A stretch of DNA of 64,000 nucleotides, from contig NZ_JBBOYD010000002.1 of NCBI RefSeq assembly GCF_038007965.1, forward strand, positions 310,001 to 374,000. Direction: 5' to 3'. The notes beneath the pieces were generated by a model. The model was not told where the DNA came from, made no database searches, and saw only the letters and a list, made by a program, of their open reading frames with translations. Below are positions 54,204-63,230 of this stretch, in pieces; within the stretch, counting starts at the first letter, position 1, and each line of letters begins with the position of its first letter. Position numbers and translations under genes: made by a program. This stretch comes from Niallia sp. FSL W8-0635 (GTDB lineage: Bacteria; Bacillota; Bacilli; Bacillales; Cytobacillaceae).

Positions 54204-57200
54204 TCACCTTAAAGAACTAGTAAATGCCTTATTTCTATGCATTTCTAATTGCTTTCTTGCAAAATTACGTTTATTTGGTACAGCATATGCCATTAAATCT
54301 TCGGGTTTAAGTGAAGTTGTAAAGTCACTATCACTAAAAGAAGGAATTAATTTTTTATTTCGTACTTCACAATTAGCAGTTATTGTTTTATCATTTTGAA
54401 CTCTTGCATCCCCTGGACCGTAAGGAGAAATACGATAAGTCGTTCCATTTCTAGTACCAGTCATATAACTTCTATTATGATCAATGACCATTTTGATGTT
54501 TTCCATTTCGTTTAAAGCATCTTTCATGTAATACTGTCCACTATCGACTAATTGATTGTAGCTTTGAACCTCTTGTACTACTCTTGGAGTCTTACTAGTG
54601 TTTCTATTGGTAAATAACTGGTTTGGATTTACATTAATTTTAGGTGCTGGTACTTTACCACCTCCACTGTCTAAAGAGTAGGAAGAACTTGCGGATAATA
54701 ATTGACCGTCCCTAACAGTTAAATCTTGATAAACCACTTGGTTATTTTTCAGTCCAGAGTGACCTGAAGCCATACGCGAAACTACATGAGTTTGACCAGT
54801 TTTATCCCTAACTTGGACAACTGTATTCTTATTATCAGTTACCATTTGAATAGCCCCTTGTGCAATTTCAGTTTGGCCATTATCTAAAGTAACTGTTTGA
54901 GCCATATGTGCAACATCAGAAATTTCTTTTATTTGTTTATTAACTGCATTATTATATGGATTAAAACCTTTTAGACCAAAAGCCTTTGAGTTGCTCATAC
55001 TTGGAGCGGCATATTTAGCCATCACTTGATAACCCCCAACTCCTGCAACCATACCACCAGCATAAGCAACAGCGTTTCGGAATTTCGCTTGCTTTTCTAC
55101 CAAATTACTTGGAGTATATGTTTTAAAATCATTGGTAAAAGCCTTACTACCATCAATTAAGCTTTCCTTAGCTGCCGTCATTTTATCAGTTAAGCTTGTT
55201 AAATTTGGCTGTTTAGCAATATATGAAGTCGCCATTGCATTACCAAATGATTTAGTAGCATGACCAATTTTGGTATCTCCAACAAATTGACTTACCTCTT
55301 TAAGACCAGAGGCACCAACAACACCTTGTACTAATCCATTTCCTAGTCCAGCTGTAATACGTCCAGCTGAATTCTGAATAATTCTTTGTCCTAATGGAAT
55401 GTTAGAAGGCATCGACTTTTGAACAGACGAAGTAATCTCTTGGGCTTTGCCACTTGAATCAAAGTTTTGATACGCTTGTGCGCGTGGTAGATTACTATTA
55501 TTCGCAAAGGTCTCTCTAGCTTCATTTATTTTCATACTTGCTATTTGATTATTAACATAAGGAACATTCACTTCCTTACCAGAGTACATGGAAGTCCCTT
55601 TAACAGATGCAATTGAATCTTTTACATTATTAATAGAACTAATTGATTTTAACCCTTTATCAACTAACGATGGTGATGAAATACCTGTTTGAAGTTGTTG
55701 AGTAATAGCATTCATACCAGCTGTATTGTTAGAACTAATTCCCATTTCTTTTGCGATAGCTGAAGTTACTTTACTAATTTGAGAAGGAGTTCCATGAAGA
55801 ACAGCATTGCTATTATCTCGGATAATATTACTAATACTTTGTTGTTTTTGTTGAACCTCAGAATTCCATGCTTTTTCTTTTTGTTGATTATGACTCGTTA
55901 TCATTTCAGAAGTTGCATTGGCAGGAAGTGGATTAGACTTATCATAATTTTTCATGAAATTTTGTTTGTTGTTCTTTGCCCAACTAGATGCTAATACTTC
56001 AGTAGTATTGCTTACTTTTGAACTAGCACCTTGTACTGACGACAATCCAGTTTGTACTTGTGATGAAATAGCATTCATTTTACTACTATCAGAAGTACTA
56101 ATTCCTAGTTCTTGTGCAATTGACTTTGTAACATTTTCTAGTGGAACATTTTTACCACTCATTATTGCGTTACTTTGGCTAGTTAAAATATTTCCAAGTT
56201 TTTGTTGCTTTTGTTGTACCTGGTTATCCCAAGCATTCTGTTTTTGTTGAGCATGGTTTGCTTTTACTTCAGATGTTGCATTATCTGGAAGTGGATTAGA
56301 TTTATCATAATTTTTCATAAAGCTAGCTTTATTATCTTTAGCCCAACTGGATGTTAATGATTGAGTAGCGGTAGAAATCGGATTAGGTGAATACACATTA
56401 TGAAGTTGATCACTTATTTGATCCATTTTTTCTGAGTTTTCGTTTACACCTATAATAGAACCGATATCTTTTGCCAATTGATTAGTAAATAGCTGATTTT
56501 TTTCTTGGCCATTTCTTAATTTCAAATTCCCATTGCCAAGAACATTAGCTATACTTTTCTGTTTATTATCAATTTCATTTTTCCATGCTTCTGCTTTAGC
56601 ATTTGAGTGTGCAGATTTTTGTTCTGCAGTCGCATTTAAAGGTAAAGGATTTTTCTCATCATAATTTTTCATAAAGTTATCTTTGTTATCTTTAGCCCAA
56701 TCTTTGGCAAGGTTTGTACTTGTTTTAGCAATAGCCTTTTGGGATATACCACCAGCCATTCTTTCGGCCATTCTTTTTTCAAAGTCCTCTTTATTTATAT
56801 AACTATGATTTAGGGAAGCACCATTTCCGATATCATTAGCAACATCACTCGCTAAATTTTGTATCGAGCTTTCTTTTTCCTTTAATTGAGATTGCCATGC
56901 ATTTTCACGAGCATTTTGATGGCGTGATATCTCCTCTTTACTTGCATTTTCGGGAAGAGGATTTTTCTGATCATATTCCTTCATAAATGGTTCTTTATTT
57001 TTCTCTGCCCATTTATTAGTTAGATTACTAGTTGCGTTTTTAACTAAAGAAGAAGCATTAGCATTTTTCCCTTCTTTGCTTTTCATACCCGCAACCATTC
57101 CTCTTGCTTCATTTAAAAATCCTGCTTTTTTTGAAGCTTTTTCATTATCCCAAGCTTTATTCACAGCTTCTTCATGGGCATCCGGGAAACGTTCTTTAAA

Positions 57201-58586
57201 GTCTTTTCTGAACCCTTCTTCATTTTCATTTGCCCATGCTGTAGCTTTTTCATCAGCAATAGTATTAGCTAGTTGTTCATCCGCTGCTTTATCAGCATTA
57301 TTAATATCTTTAAAACCTTTAAGTCCACTTTTTAAAAGAGCTGAACCTCTGTTTGCTAATAATTGAGCACTTGCTCCACCAACTCTTCCTGCAAGTCCAC
57401 CAGCAACACCGCCGGCATGAAAACCAATTGTTGAACCAGTTAGCACACCCATTGGTCCAAGAGCAGAACCAGCAAGGGCACCAGTAGCCCCAAATACAGC
57501 TTTACCACTTCTAGACAAAATGTTTCCTGGCTTTAACATTTTTTCAGCATTAGCAGTAGTCCCAGTATCTGTTCCTGTATTTCCTGCAAGAGTTTTTTTG
57601 ATGTCACCTACTGTATCATTATCTTCTGATGATACATTGTCAGAGTCTTTTCCGTTACCTTTACCTTTGTTTTTAGCATTAAGGTATCCCCTTTTAATAG
57701 CATCTGTAACGGATGTACCTTCTAATGCCCCTTTAGCTGCTCCATACATACCAACTAAAGCGGACCCACCCATCATAGCAGCTGCTTTTGAGAAGCCATC
57801 ATTCATTTTTCCTCCAAGACCTATTAAAGCTCTTAAAGATTCAGTTACTGGAATAAAGATAATCATTAGAATAACTGCTTCAATCGGATTTGCTGCACCA
57901 ACCATAACAGCCATTATGAAATAAACGGCTGCATGAATAGATTGAACAAATATAGTGCCTACTAATTCTTTAAACCATGCCACTGTAATGGACTTTGTTT
58001 GAGGAATTAAGAAAAATACCAGCATCAAAGGACCGGTAATTAACAACAACATAAGTGTAAATTTCCGCATTGAATAATAGAAATAAGCCCATATACAAAG
58101 ACCGACTTTTACAATCGTAATTGCTAAAACACCTAACACTCCACCTGGATATTTAGACATTTCTATAGCATTTTTTAAATTTAACAAGTCTACATCAGAT
58201 CCAAATAATCCGACAATTGCCTGGTTAGTAAGAAACAAAATGGCATAAATTGAGTATAAGTTTGCGAATAGTACTGAAACTAATAATAATTCTTTAAAAT
58301 ACTCAATTACATAGGTTCTATTAGATGGATTGATACTGGTCGATGAAATTTTCATTGCTGCCATAATAATACTAATTAATAAAGCGGTAACTGCTAAGGC
58401 TGTGAAAATATTCATTCCTGGAGTGTAAACCTTAGTAATTTCATTTTCTGTAAAAGTTAAGAAAGCTAAATTTTCATCCCCTCCAAAAATCAAATTCTTT
58501 AATGTTGGGAGACTTTTAAAAGGCGATGCTATCCAATCACCCATAGCAGAAAAAAGTGAGGATATAAGTTCCTGGATTTTATTCAA
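54204..58586 (-). CDS. Giant VirB6/TrbL-like conjugation protein with tandem repeats
   Basis: 1460 residues from a TTG at 58586, behind GGAAGGAGG (12 bases, long). The first 270 residues hold about six membrane helices (FTALAVTALLISIIMAAM, LLVSVLFANLYSIYAILF, FTLMLLLITGPLMLVFF and others), as in VirB6/TrbL channel proteins. A glycine/alanine-rich hinge (360-400) follows. Residues about 445-960 contain five repeats of 105-120 residues with the core WA.(D/E)NK..FMK.YD..NPLP..A....... W. The C-terminus is soluble (YYMKDALNEMENIKMVIDH). Very long for the family. Confidence 0.85.
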   Translation of the reverse strand: MNKIQELISSLFSAMGDWIASPFKSLPTLKNLIFGGDENLAFLTFTENEITKVYTPGMNIFTALAVTALLISIIMAAMKISSTSINPSNRTYVIEYFKELLLVSVLFANLYSIYAILFLTNQAIVGLFGSDVDLLNLKNAIEMSKYPGGVLGVLAITIVKVGLCIWAYFYYSMRKFTLMLLLITGPLMLVFFLIPQTKSITVAWFKELVGTIFVQSIHAAVYFIMAVMVGAANPIEAVILMIIFIPVTESLRALIGLGGKMNDGFSKAAAMMGGSALVGMYGAAKGALEGTSVTDAIKRGYLNAKNKGKGNGKDSDNVSSEDNDTVGDIKKTLAGNTGTDTGTTANAEKMLKPGNILSRSGKAVFGATGALAGSALGPMGVLTGSTIGFHAGGVAGGLAGRVGGASAQLLANRGSALLKSGLKGFKDINNADKAADEQLANTIADEKATAWANENEEGFRKDFKERFPDAHEEAVNKAWDNEKASKKAGFLNEARGMVAGMKSKEGKNANASSLVKNATSNLTNKWAEKNKEPFMKEYDQKNPLPENASKEEISRHQNARENAWQSQLKEKESSIQNLASDVANDIGNGASLNHSYINKEDFEKRMAERMAGGISQKAIAKTSTNLAKDWAKDNKDNFMKNYDEKNPLPLNATAEQKSAHSNAKAEAWKNEIDNKQKSIANVLGNGNLKLRNGQEKNQLFTNQLAKDIGSIIGVNENSEKMDQISDQLHNVYSPNPISTATQSLTSSWAKDNKASFMKNYDKSNPLPDNATSEVKANHAQQKQNAWDNQVQQKQQKLGNILTSQSNAIMSGKNVPLENVTKSIAQELGISTSDSSKMNAISSQVQTGLSSVQGASSKVSNTTEVLASSWAKNNKQNFMKNYDKSNPLPANATSEMITSHNQQKEKAWNSEVQQKQQSISNIIRDNSNAVLHGTPSQISKVTSAIAKEMGISSNNTAGMNAITQQLQTGISSPSLVDKGLKSISSINNVKDSIASVKGTSMYSGKEVNVPYVNNQIASMKINEARETFANNSNLPRAQAYQNFDSSGKAQEITSSVQKSMPSNIPLGQRIIQNSAGRITAGLGNGLVQGVVGASGLKEVSQFVGDTKIGHATKSFGNAMATSYIAKQPNLTSLTDKMTAAKESLIDGSKAFTNDFKTYTPSNLVEKQAKFRNAVAYAGGMVAGVGGYQVMAKYAAPSMSNSKAFGLKGFNPYNNAVNKQIKEISDVAHMAQTVTLDNGQTEIAQGAIQMVTDNKNTVVQVRDKTGQTHVVSRMASGHSGLKNNQVVYQDLTVRDGQLLSASSSYSLDSGGGKVPAPKINVNPNQLFTNRNTSKTPRVVQEVQSYNQLVDSGQYYMKDALNEMENIKMVIDHNRSYMTGTRNGTTYRISPYGPGDARVQNDKTITANCEVRNKKLIPSFSDSDFTTSLKPEDLMAYAVPNKRNFARKQLEMHRNKAFTSSLR

Positions 58587-58606
58587 AGCAAGATAACGCC
58601 TCCTTC

Positions 58607-60721
58607 CTAATAAAAACTACTAGCTTTTTGTTTTTGTCTTTGCATTGTTTCTTCATAAACCGCTTCATTGGATTCAATAAAGAATAATTCTTCTTTACTA
58701 GGATTCGTTCGTAACCATACAGATGATTTTCCGACTCGGAGAATTCCTTCTCCTTTATCCGGATTACCGAATAGAATGTTAATTTCTCCTTCAGATAAAT
58801 CAAAATTTTCTCTTATAGCTTTTAAATCCAATTTGCTTTGTTTTAAAAACATAAAAGAGTAAGTGTTTTGTAGGATCCCCCTAGCTTTCTTATTTTCAAC
58901 AAAACGAACAAAATCTTGACTTGCAAGTCTTAAACCAGCGTTCCGCTTACGAGAACGTCTTGCCATTTTCTCAAGAAAGTTAACAGTTTGCTCTGAATCT
59001 ATTAAAGTCCAAGCTTCATCGGCATAAACAAATTTCTTTTTCTTTGCGTTATCCAAACTCTTAACAAAGTGTTCCCATGTATAGTTAAGGAGTACATGAT
59101 AAGCAATAGGTCTTAAAAAGCCTTCTTCCATTTGACTAATATTGAAATTTACGAGTCTAGCATTTTCTAATGATTGAGTGACTCCCTTTCCTAAAAAAGT
59201 TTGTCCATCAAAAATAGGTTTACTACCAGTTCTTAAGAATGGTTTGATGGCAGCTATTAAGCGAAACGCCCTTGGTTCTTCGCCGTATTTTGTTATTAAG
59301 TATTCATTAACATCACTTATTGTTGGTTCTGGTTTTCTAACCCTCGATTGAACAAGATGATTATCGATAGTTCTTACATTGTTTTCAAATAAGGATTCAG
59401 GGTGTGAATTTATGTTTAATTTGTTATGAATAACATGCTGAAGTGCTTCTTCCAAATAGTTTCTTTCAAAGACATCTAAACCTTCAGCTTCTTGGTTTTT
59501 ACCTCTACATATAATGTCAAAGAAATCGATTGCCTCATTGATTTTTTCTCGAATAGGTACAAATCGAATATAGATTTTCCCATCCTTTTCTATAATTTCC
59601 TTTTCGTCGCTTTCTTCTATTAAACTAAGTTCTTCATCTCCATCTTCAAAGGGAATATCAGAATAGTTTAATGCAAGAGGGTTGATACAGATATCTTCTT
59701 CTTCGTTAATATTTAAATTAATTCCACCTAAACGTTTTGTAATTTTAACAAATTCACCTTCAGGATCTATTAATCTAGCATATACATCTGCTCCGGTAAG
59801 TTCTCTTGCAATTAAGAGTTTAAGAGTAACGGACTTTCCGCTACCAGAAAATCCAGAAATAAACATATTATAATTATCAGGTCGAAAATCTTCATTTCCG
59901 AAACTATTTATAAATTCAAGTTGATCAGTAATTTTATTTATCCCAATAGGAACTCCACCCATGTACTTTCCACTTCCAGAAATAAAAGGCGAGAAAGTAG
60001 ATAAAGCACGTCTATCTATATTTCTAAGAGAATCATGTATTTGGTTTTTTCCAAAGGGCAAGATACTTTTGAACCCCTTTTGGATCCTGCCCCATGTACT
60101 AGTTAATCCAAAGAAAGAACTACTTAATTCATCCTCTAAAGACTCACTAAAATAGTTTAATTGCTTCTCATTTTCTGCATATAACATGGCCAAAGTTCCA
60201 ACATTAAACATATCATTTTCACCAAACTGTATTTCAGACATCAATAAGTCTGTATCTCTTATCTTTGCTGTTAAATCATTAATTTGGTCAATATTCCCTC
60301 TTTTCGTTTGAAAGGAGAGGTTAGATTCCAACATTGTAATTTGTCGCTGAAGAGTACGGATTGCATCTGATTTACCAACTTTATGAATATCAAGAAATAC
60401 ATCTACCTCTCCACTTGATAGTAAGGAATTGAGCCAATTGGTTTGCATTTTCCGTGGATATCCATCTCGAGGTATGTACATTGGTCTAAAATATGTTTTT
60501 GTACCTAATGATGTCTTTATAACCCCATAATCTTCCGACTCAATTTTTAAGCCTTCCGGAGAAATAATTTCCCACATTGTTGGTTTTGTATCAATTTGAT
60601 AATCTATATCTTTTACTTCATTGCTTTTTTTATTTTTATTCCCTTTTGCTTTCTTACTAGTATTTTTTTTAGCTAGCTTCTTTTTCTCTTGCTCTCTCTC
60701 TTTCGTTTTCATTATCTTCAT
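58607..60721 (-). CDS. VirB4-type conjugation ATPase
   Basis: 704 residues. N-terminal basic coil, then the TraC/VirB4 N-domain and the ATPase domain: Walker A SGFSGSGKSVTLKLL (about 297), Walker B KKKFVYADEAWTLIDS (about 565), followed by RRSRKRNAGLRLASQDF, the VirB4 motif D region. Energises assembly of the transfer channel. The start lies inside the end of the preceding gene (53-base overlap). Confidence 0.93.
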   Translation of the reverse strand: MKIMKTKEREQEKKKLAKKNTSKKAKGNKNKKSNEVKDIDYQIDTKPTMWEIISPEGLKIESEDYGVIKTSLGTKTYFRPMYIPRDGYPRKMQTNWLNSLLSSGEVDVFLDIHKVGKSDAIRTLQRQITMLESNLSFQTKRGNIDQINDLTAKIRDTDLLMSEIQFGENDMFNVGTLAMLYAENEKQLNYFSESLEDELSSSFFGLTSTWGRIQKGFKSILPFGKNQIHDSLRNIDRRALSTFSPFISGSGKYMGGVPIGINKITDQLEFINSFGNEDFRPDNYNMFISGFSGSGKSVTLKLLIARELTGADVYARLIDPEGEFVKITKRLGGINLNINEEEDICINPLALNYSDIPFEDGDEELSLIEESDEKEIIEKDGKIYIRFVPIREKINEAIDFFDIICRGKNQEAEGLDVFERNYLEEALQHVIHNKLNINSHPESLFENNVRTIDNHLVQSRVRKPEPTISDVNEYLITKYGEEPRAFRLIAAIKPFLRTGSKPIFDGQTFLGKGVTQSLENARLVNFNISQMEEGFLRPIAYHVLLNYTWEHFVKSLDNAKKKKFVYADEAWTLIDSEQTVNFLEKMARRSRKRNAGLRLASQDFVRFVENKKARGILQNTYSFMFLKQSKLDLKAIRENFDLSEGEINILFGNPDKGEGILRVGKSSVWLRTNPSKEELFFIESNEAVYEETMQRQKQKASSFY

Positions 60722-61577
60722 ATTCCTGAATCGTCTCCTTTACTAAGTCAATATGAGAGTCTGTTTGATCTGCAGTTACATATAATGCATCCTTTTCTTG
60801 ATTAACCAAATCTTTAAATCGGTTTTTTACAGCTTTACGACGATTAAATGTATAGTAAAGTAATTCATAAATACCTTCTGTTGGTAAAAGAGAGACATGT
60901 ATATCGGCTTTTCGCAATTGATTTCTTGCTGAATTAACCCTTCTCATTAATTCAGCAAAAGCTTTATCTACAATTTTTTCTTCTAACTCTTCTTCAGAAT
61001 CCGCGCTAATAGAGTTAACATTTATTTTATGAGTGAAAATCATATAAATTTTAGTTTCAAATCTTGGTGCAGATTTTTGCCATTCAACAATATCTGCAAT
61101 CATCGCTTTTCCAAATGAAAGGGCAGCTTCATTTAAATCCTTGGATTCTTCCATTACTTTATTCATTGCTTCAATAGGCTCCGAAACATCAACGAATCTA
61201 TTTTGGAGATAAACACTTACAGGATAATTAAGTGTTGCTGTCCAACTCTCAAAAGTCACATCAATTGCCTCTTGTTCAAATTGGCTTTTAAGAAAATAGT
61301 TAACAGGGTCTACTTCAGCGATTATAGAAAAAGAATAATCAGTATAATGAATAAGGTGATTAGATATATCTTTTACATCTGAGAATAACTCTTCGAATAT
61401 TCTTGGATCTTCTTCGGCCTGAAGAGGATTATTCTTCCCTTTTTCATTATTTTTCTTATTTAACTTTATTGGTGTTGCTTTTTTTCCTCTACCTGGGATA
61501 ATCGGTTCCTTCAGCATGATTTTCATGAAAACATATGCACCAACTGCAAAGAGCAGCATAATCAAAAGAGTTCCCAC
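60669..61577 (-). CDS. Conserved transfer protein with N-terminal membrane helix
   Basis: 302 residues, GTG start 61577 directly after the PrgI-like stop. One membrane helix at the N-terminus (LLIMLLFAVGAYVFMKI), then a soluble domain (YTDYSFSIIAEVDPVNYFLKS, FETKIYMIFTHKINVNSIS) and an acidic/basic charged tail. Between PrgI-like and VirB4 in several Gram-positive type IV systems there is a protein of this size. No catalytic motif. Confidence 0.65.
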   Translation of the reverse strand: MGTLLIMLLFAVGAYVFMKIMLKEPIIPGRGKKATPIKLNKKNNEKGKNNPLQAEEDPRIFEELFSDVKDISNHLIHYTDYSFSIIAEVDPVNYFLKSQFEQEAIDVTFESWTATLNYPVSVYLQNRFVDVSEPIEAMNKVMEESKDLNEAALSFGKAMIADIVEWQKSAPRFETKIYMIFTHKINVNSISADSEEELEEKIVDKAFAELMRRVNSARNQLRKADIHVSLLPTEGIYELLYYTFNRRKAVKNRFKDLVNQEKDALYVTADQTDSHIDLVKETIQEYEDNENERERAREKEAS

Positions 61578-61578
61578 T

Positions 61579-61929
61579 TTAACTATTCACCATCCATTTC
61601 TTTGGATACGTTCCTTTTCTCCATATGCCATTTTGTTTTTTCATGTTCATTTTTATTAAAAAGTACTGATCGAAGTTTAAATGAAGATTTTTCTTTTTAA
61701 AAAAGCCAAAAACAATTACGAAAATTGCTGTTGGAATAACACTAAATACACATGCTATCAATGCCACAATAACACCGGCACTTGAGAATATTTTGTATAC
61801 CATTGGGATATATGCATAAACTATTGACCCTGCTGCTCCTAGATAAATCAATTGTCTAATTGAGATGAATCCCAAAATAGTTTTTTGTTCAGATGCCATA
61901 TCTATTGGAACCTCAGCTCTTCGACTCAT
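61579..61929 (-). CDS. PrgI-like conjugation membrane protein
   Basis: 116 residues. RRAEVPIDMASEQKTILGF, ISIRQLIYLGAAGSIVYAY shows the P.di...e..i.g.lt.RQ. signature of the PrgI family; two membrane helices (about 28-45, 50-75) and the C-terminal YFLIKMNMKKQNGIWRKG. Inner part of the Gram-positive type IV channel, always next to VirB4. Confidence 0.85.
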   Translation of the reverse strand: MSRRAEVPIDMASEQKTILGFISIRQLIYLGAAGSIVYAYIPMVYKIFSSAGVIVALIACVFSVIPTAIFVIVFGFFKKKNLHLNFDQYFLIKMNMKKQNGIWRKGTYPKKWMVNS

Positions 61930-61997
61930 TTAATAATTTCCCTCCTAGAAATGAACCCCTCAATGTAAAGTACGATAGAGGGGTTTCAAATCAATAT

Positions 61998-62381
61998 TTA
62001 AGCTCCAAATCCTGCAAAATAACCAGCTATTACTTTTGCTTGTACAATAACAAAGACTCCGATACCCGCCATTGCAAGACCAATAAAACCTTGTGTTCTA
62101 TTTTGTGGATTCCCTTGTGAGCCTGATAACTTCATTCCAGCAAAGATAATACAAGCTAGTGCCCATATTGCACCGATTCCTGTGATAAGATATACAACGT
62201 TATTTAACTGGGTATATATCTTACTGTCTTTTACATTCCCTTGACTGGTGATTCCAGCTTTTTTCCATGCTGCTAATGCAGACTCTGGAACAAATAAGTA
62301 AAGATAGGTTAGTATCAGTGCCCCTAGGTAAAAAGGAATATCATTTAACCCTTTTACTCTTTTGATTGCCCCTGTCTTCAT
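61998..62381 (-). CDS. VirB2-like pilin
   Basis: 127 residues from ATG 62381 behind AAGGAGGG. Signal-like N-terminal helix with ESALA, two membrane helices (VVYLITGIGAIWALACIIFAGMK in parts; FIGLAMAGIGVFVIVQAKVI) and the short tail AGYFAGFGA. Typical TrbC/VirB2 layout. The same frame stays open upstream through the leader hairpin to about 62543 but without a ribosome site. First gene of the conjugation operon. Confidence 0.8.
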   Translation of the reverse strand: MKTGAIKRVKGLNDIPFYLGALILTYLYLFVPESALAAWKKAGITSQGNVKDSKIYTQLNNVVYLITGIGAIWALACIIFAGMKLSGSQGNPQNRTQGFIGLAMAGIGVFVIVQAKVIAGYFAGFGA

Positions 62382-62419
62382 TCTTAAAATCCCTCCTTTT
62401 AAATCAAGGAAAAACCAAT

Positions 62420-62487
62420 AAAAAAAGTCCCCGAAAAGACTATGGAAGATTGTACTTATGTACAATGCCATAGAATTCTCGGGGACT
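62420..62487 (-). terminator. Leader terminator 6, upstream of the conjugation operon
   Basis: On the minus strand agtccccga plus ctatgg pairs with ccatag plus tcggggact, with an inner gtac hairpin, followed by seven U (62426-62420). The operon's first start codon is 39 bases downstream. Same arrangement as leaders 1-5. Confidence 0.82.
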
Positions 62488-62514
62488 TCCCGTTGTTTTT
62501 TCACTTGTAACCTT

Positions 62515-62543
62515 ATCATAATAAAAACAAGAAATATGGTCAA
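62515..62543 (-). promoter_or_regulatory. Near-consensus promoter of the conjugation operon
   Basis: Minus strand TTGACC (62543-62538), exactly 17 bases, TATGAT (62520-62515). The start point would be about 62508, some 20 bases before the leader terminator. Confidence 0.7.
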
Positions 62544-62663
62544 GGTATTTTAGCCAAAAAATATACTGATACGAAACCCAACTTTAATTTAAAACATCAG
62601 AAAGTAAAACTATTAGAAGAAATACTAGATAATGCTGCTCTTGATATATTTATTAATATGATT

Positions 62664-63092
62664 TTAGAATTTTAATTTCTCGTGATTAATTCTTAGGAAA
62701 ATTAAATCATTCAACCAAAATATTACACTACTAGAGATGATCATATAATAAAAATTTTGGTCTAAGTAAAATTTGGGATTTAGATCGGTAGCAAGCGGAT
62801 AGAAAATCAAATTAACTATAAAACCTAATATAAAAAATAATACAAAATTTTTAATATAGGAATTATTTAGGGACTTTCTAAAGAAAAATTGAATGGGCGC
62901 TCCTAATACTAGATAGATTAAACTAAAAATTGTAAAAAATAACAAGAATGAAGCTAAATCAAAAGAGTCGAAAATAGAAAATGGAACCGTGTTAATAAAG
63001 TAAAACAAAAAAAGAGCAAGAAAAAAAGCTGAAGAAACAGAACAAATTAATAGTCTGATAAAAAAGTTGTTTATTAATTTCATGATAAACAT
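62664..63092 (-). CDS. UPF0715-like membrane protein
   Basis: 142 residues from ATG 63092 behind AGGAGG. Four membrane helices (FFIRLLICSVSSAFFLALFLF in part, ASFLLFFTIFSLIYLVLGAP, NFVLFFILGFIVNLIFYPLA, YMIISSSVIFWLNDLIF). The pattern is like UPF0715/YoaG small membrane proteins of Bacillus. Function unknown. Divergent from the secreted-protein gene. Confidence 0.6.
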   Translation of the reverse strand: MFIMKLINNFFIRLLICSVSSAFFLALFLFYFINTVPFSIFDSFDLASFLLFFTIFSLIYLVLGAPIQFFFRKSLNNSYIKNFVLFFILGFIVNLIFYPLATDLNPKFYLDQNFYYMIISSSVIFWLNDLIFLRINHEKLKF

Positions 63093-63127
63093 AGTACCTC
63101 CTCCTAATTCCAATATTAGTAAGTTAT

Positions 63128-63194
63128 ACCTATATATAGTATAGATGTATATTGTTACAATTAATTATAGCATTACTACTATACATATATAGGT
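63128..63194. promoter_or_regulatory. Inverted repeat in the divergent promoter region
   Basis: acctatatatagtatag (63128-63144) and ctatacatatataggt (63179-63194) are near-complements with one length difference. They lie between oppositely directed genes and may be one regulator's binding site. Confidence 0.45.
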
Positions 63195-63230
63195 TTGTAA
63201 TGAAAATTTAAAAAATAAAAGGAGGAAAAA

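Noticed and set aside
55700..57250. CRISPR-like or satellite DNA array
   Set aside because: The periodicity is about 310-360 bases and is explained by protein repeats inside the VirB6-like gene. No short-repeat/spacer array was seen anywhere in the window.
57076..57924. Long plus-strand frames opposite the VirB6-like gene
   Set aside because: Ser/Ala/Phe-rich shadows caused by the repetitive coding strand; no ribosome sites.
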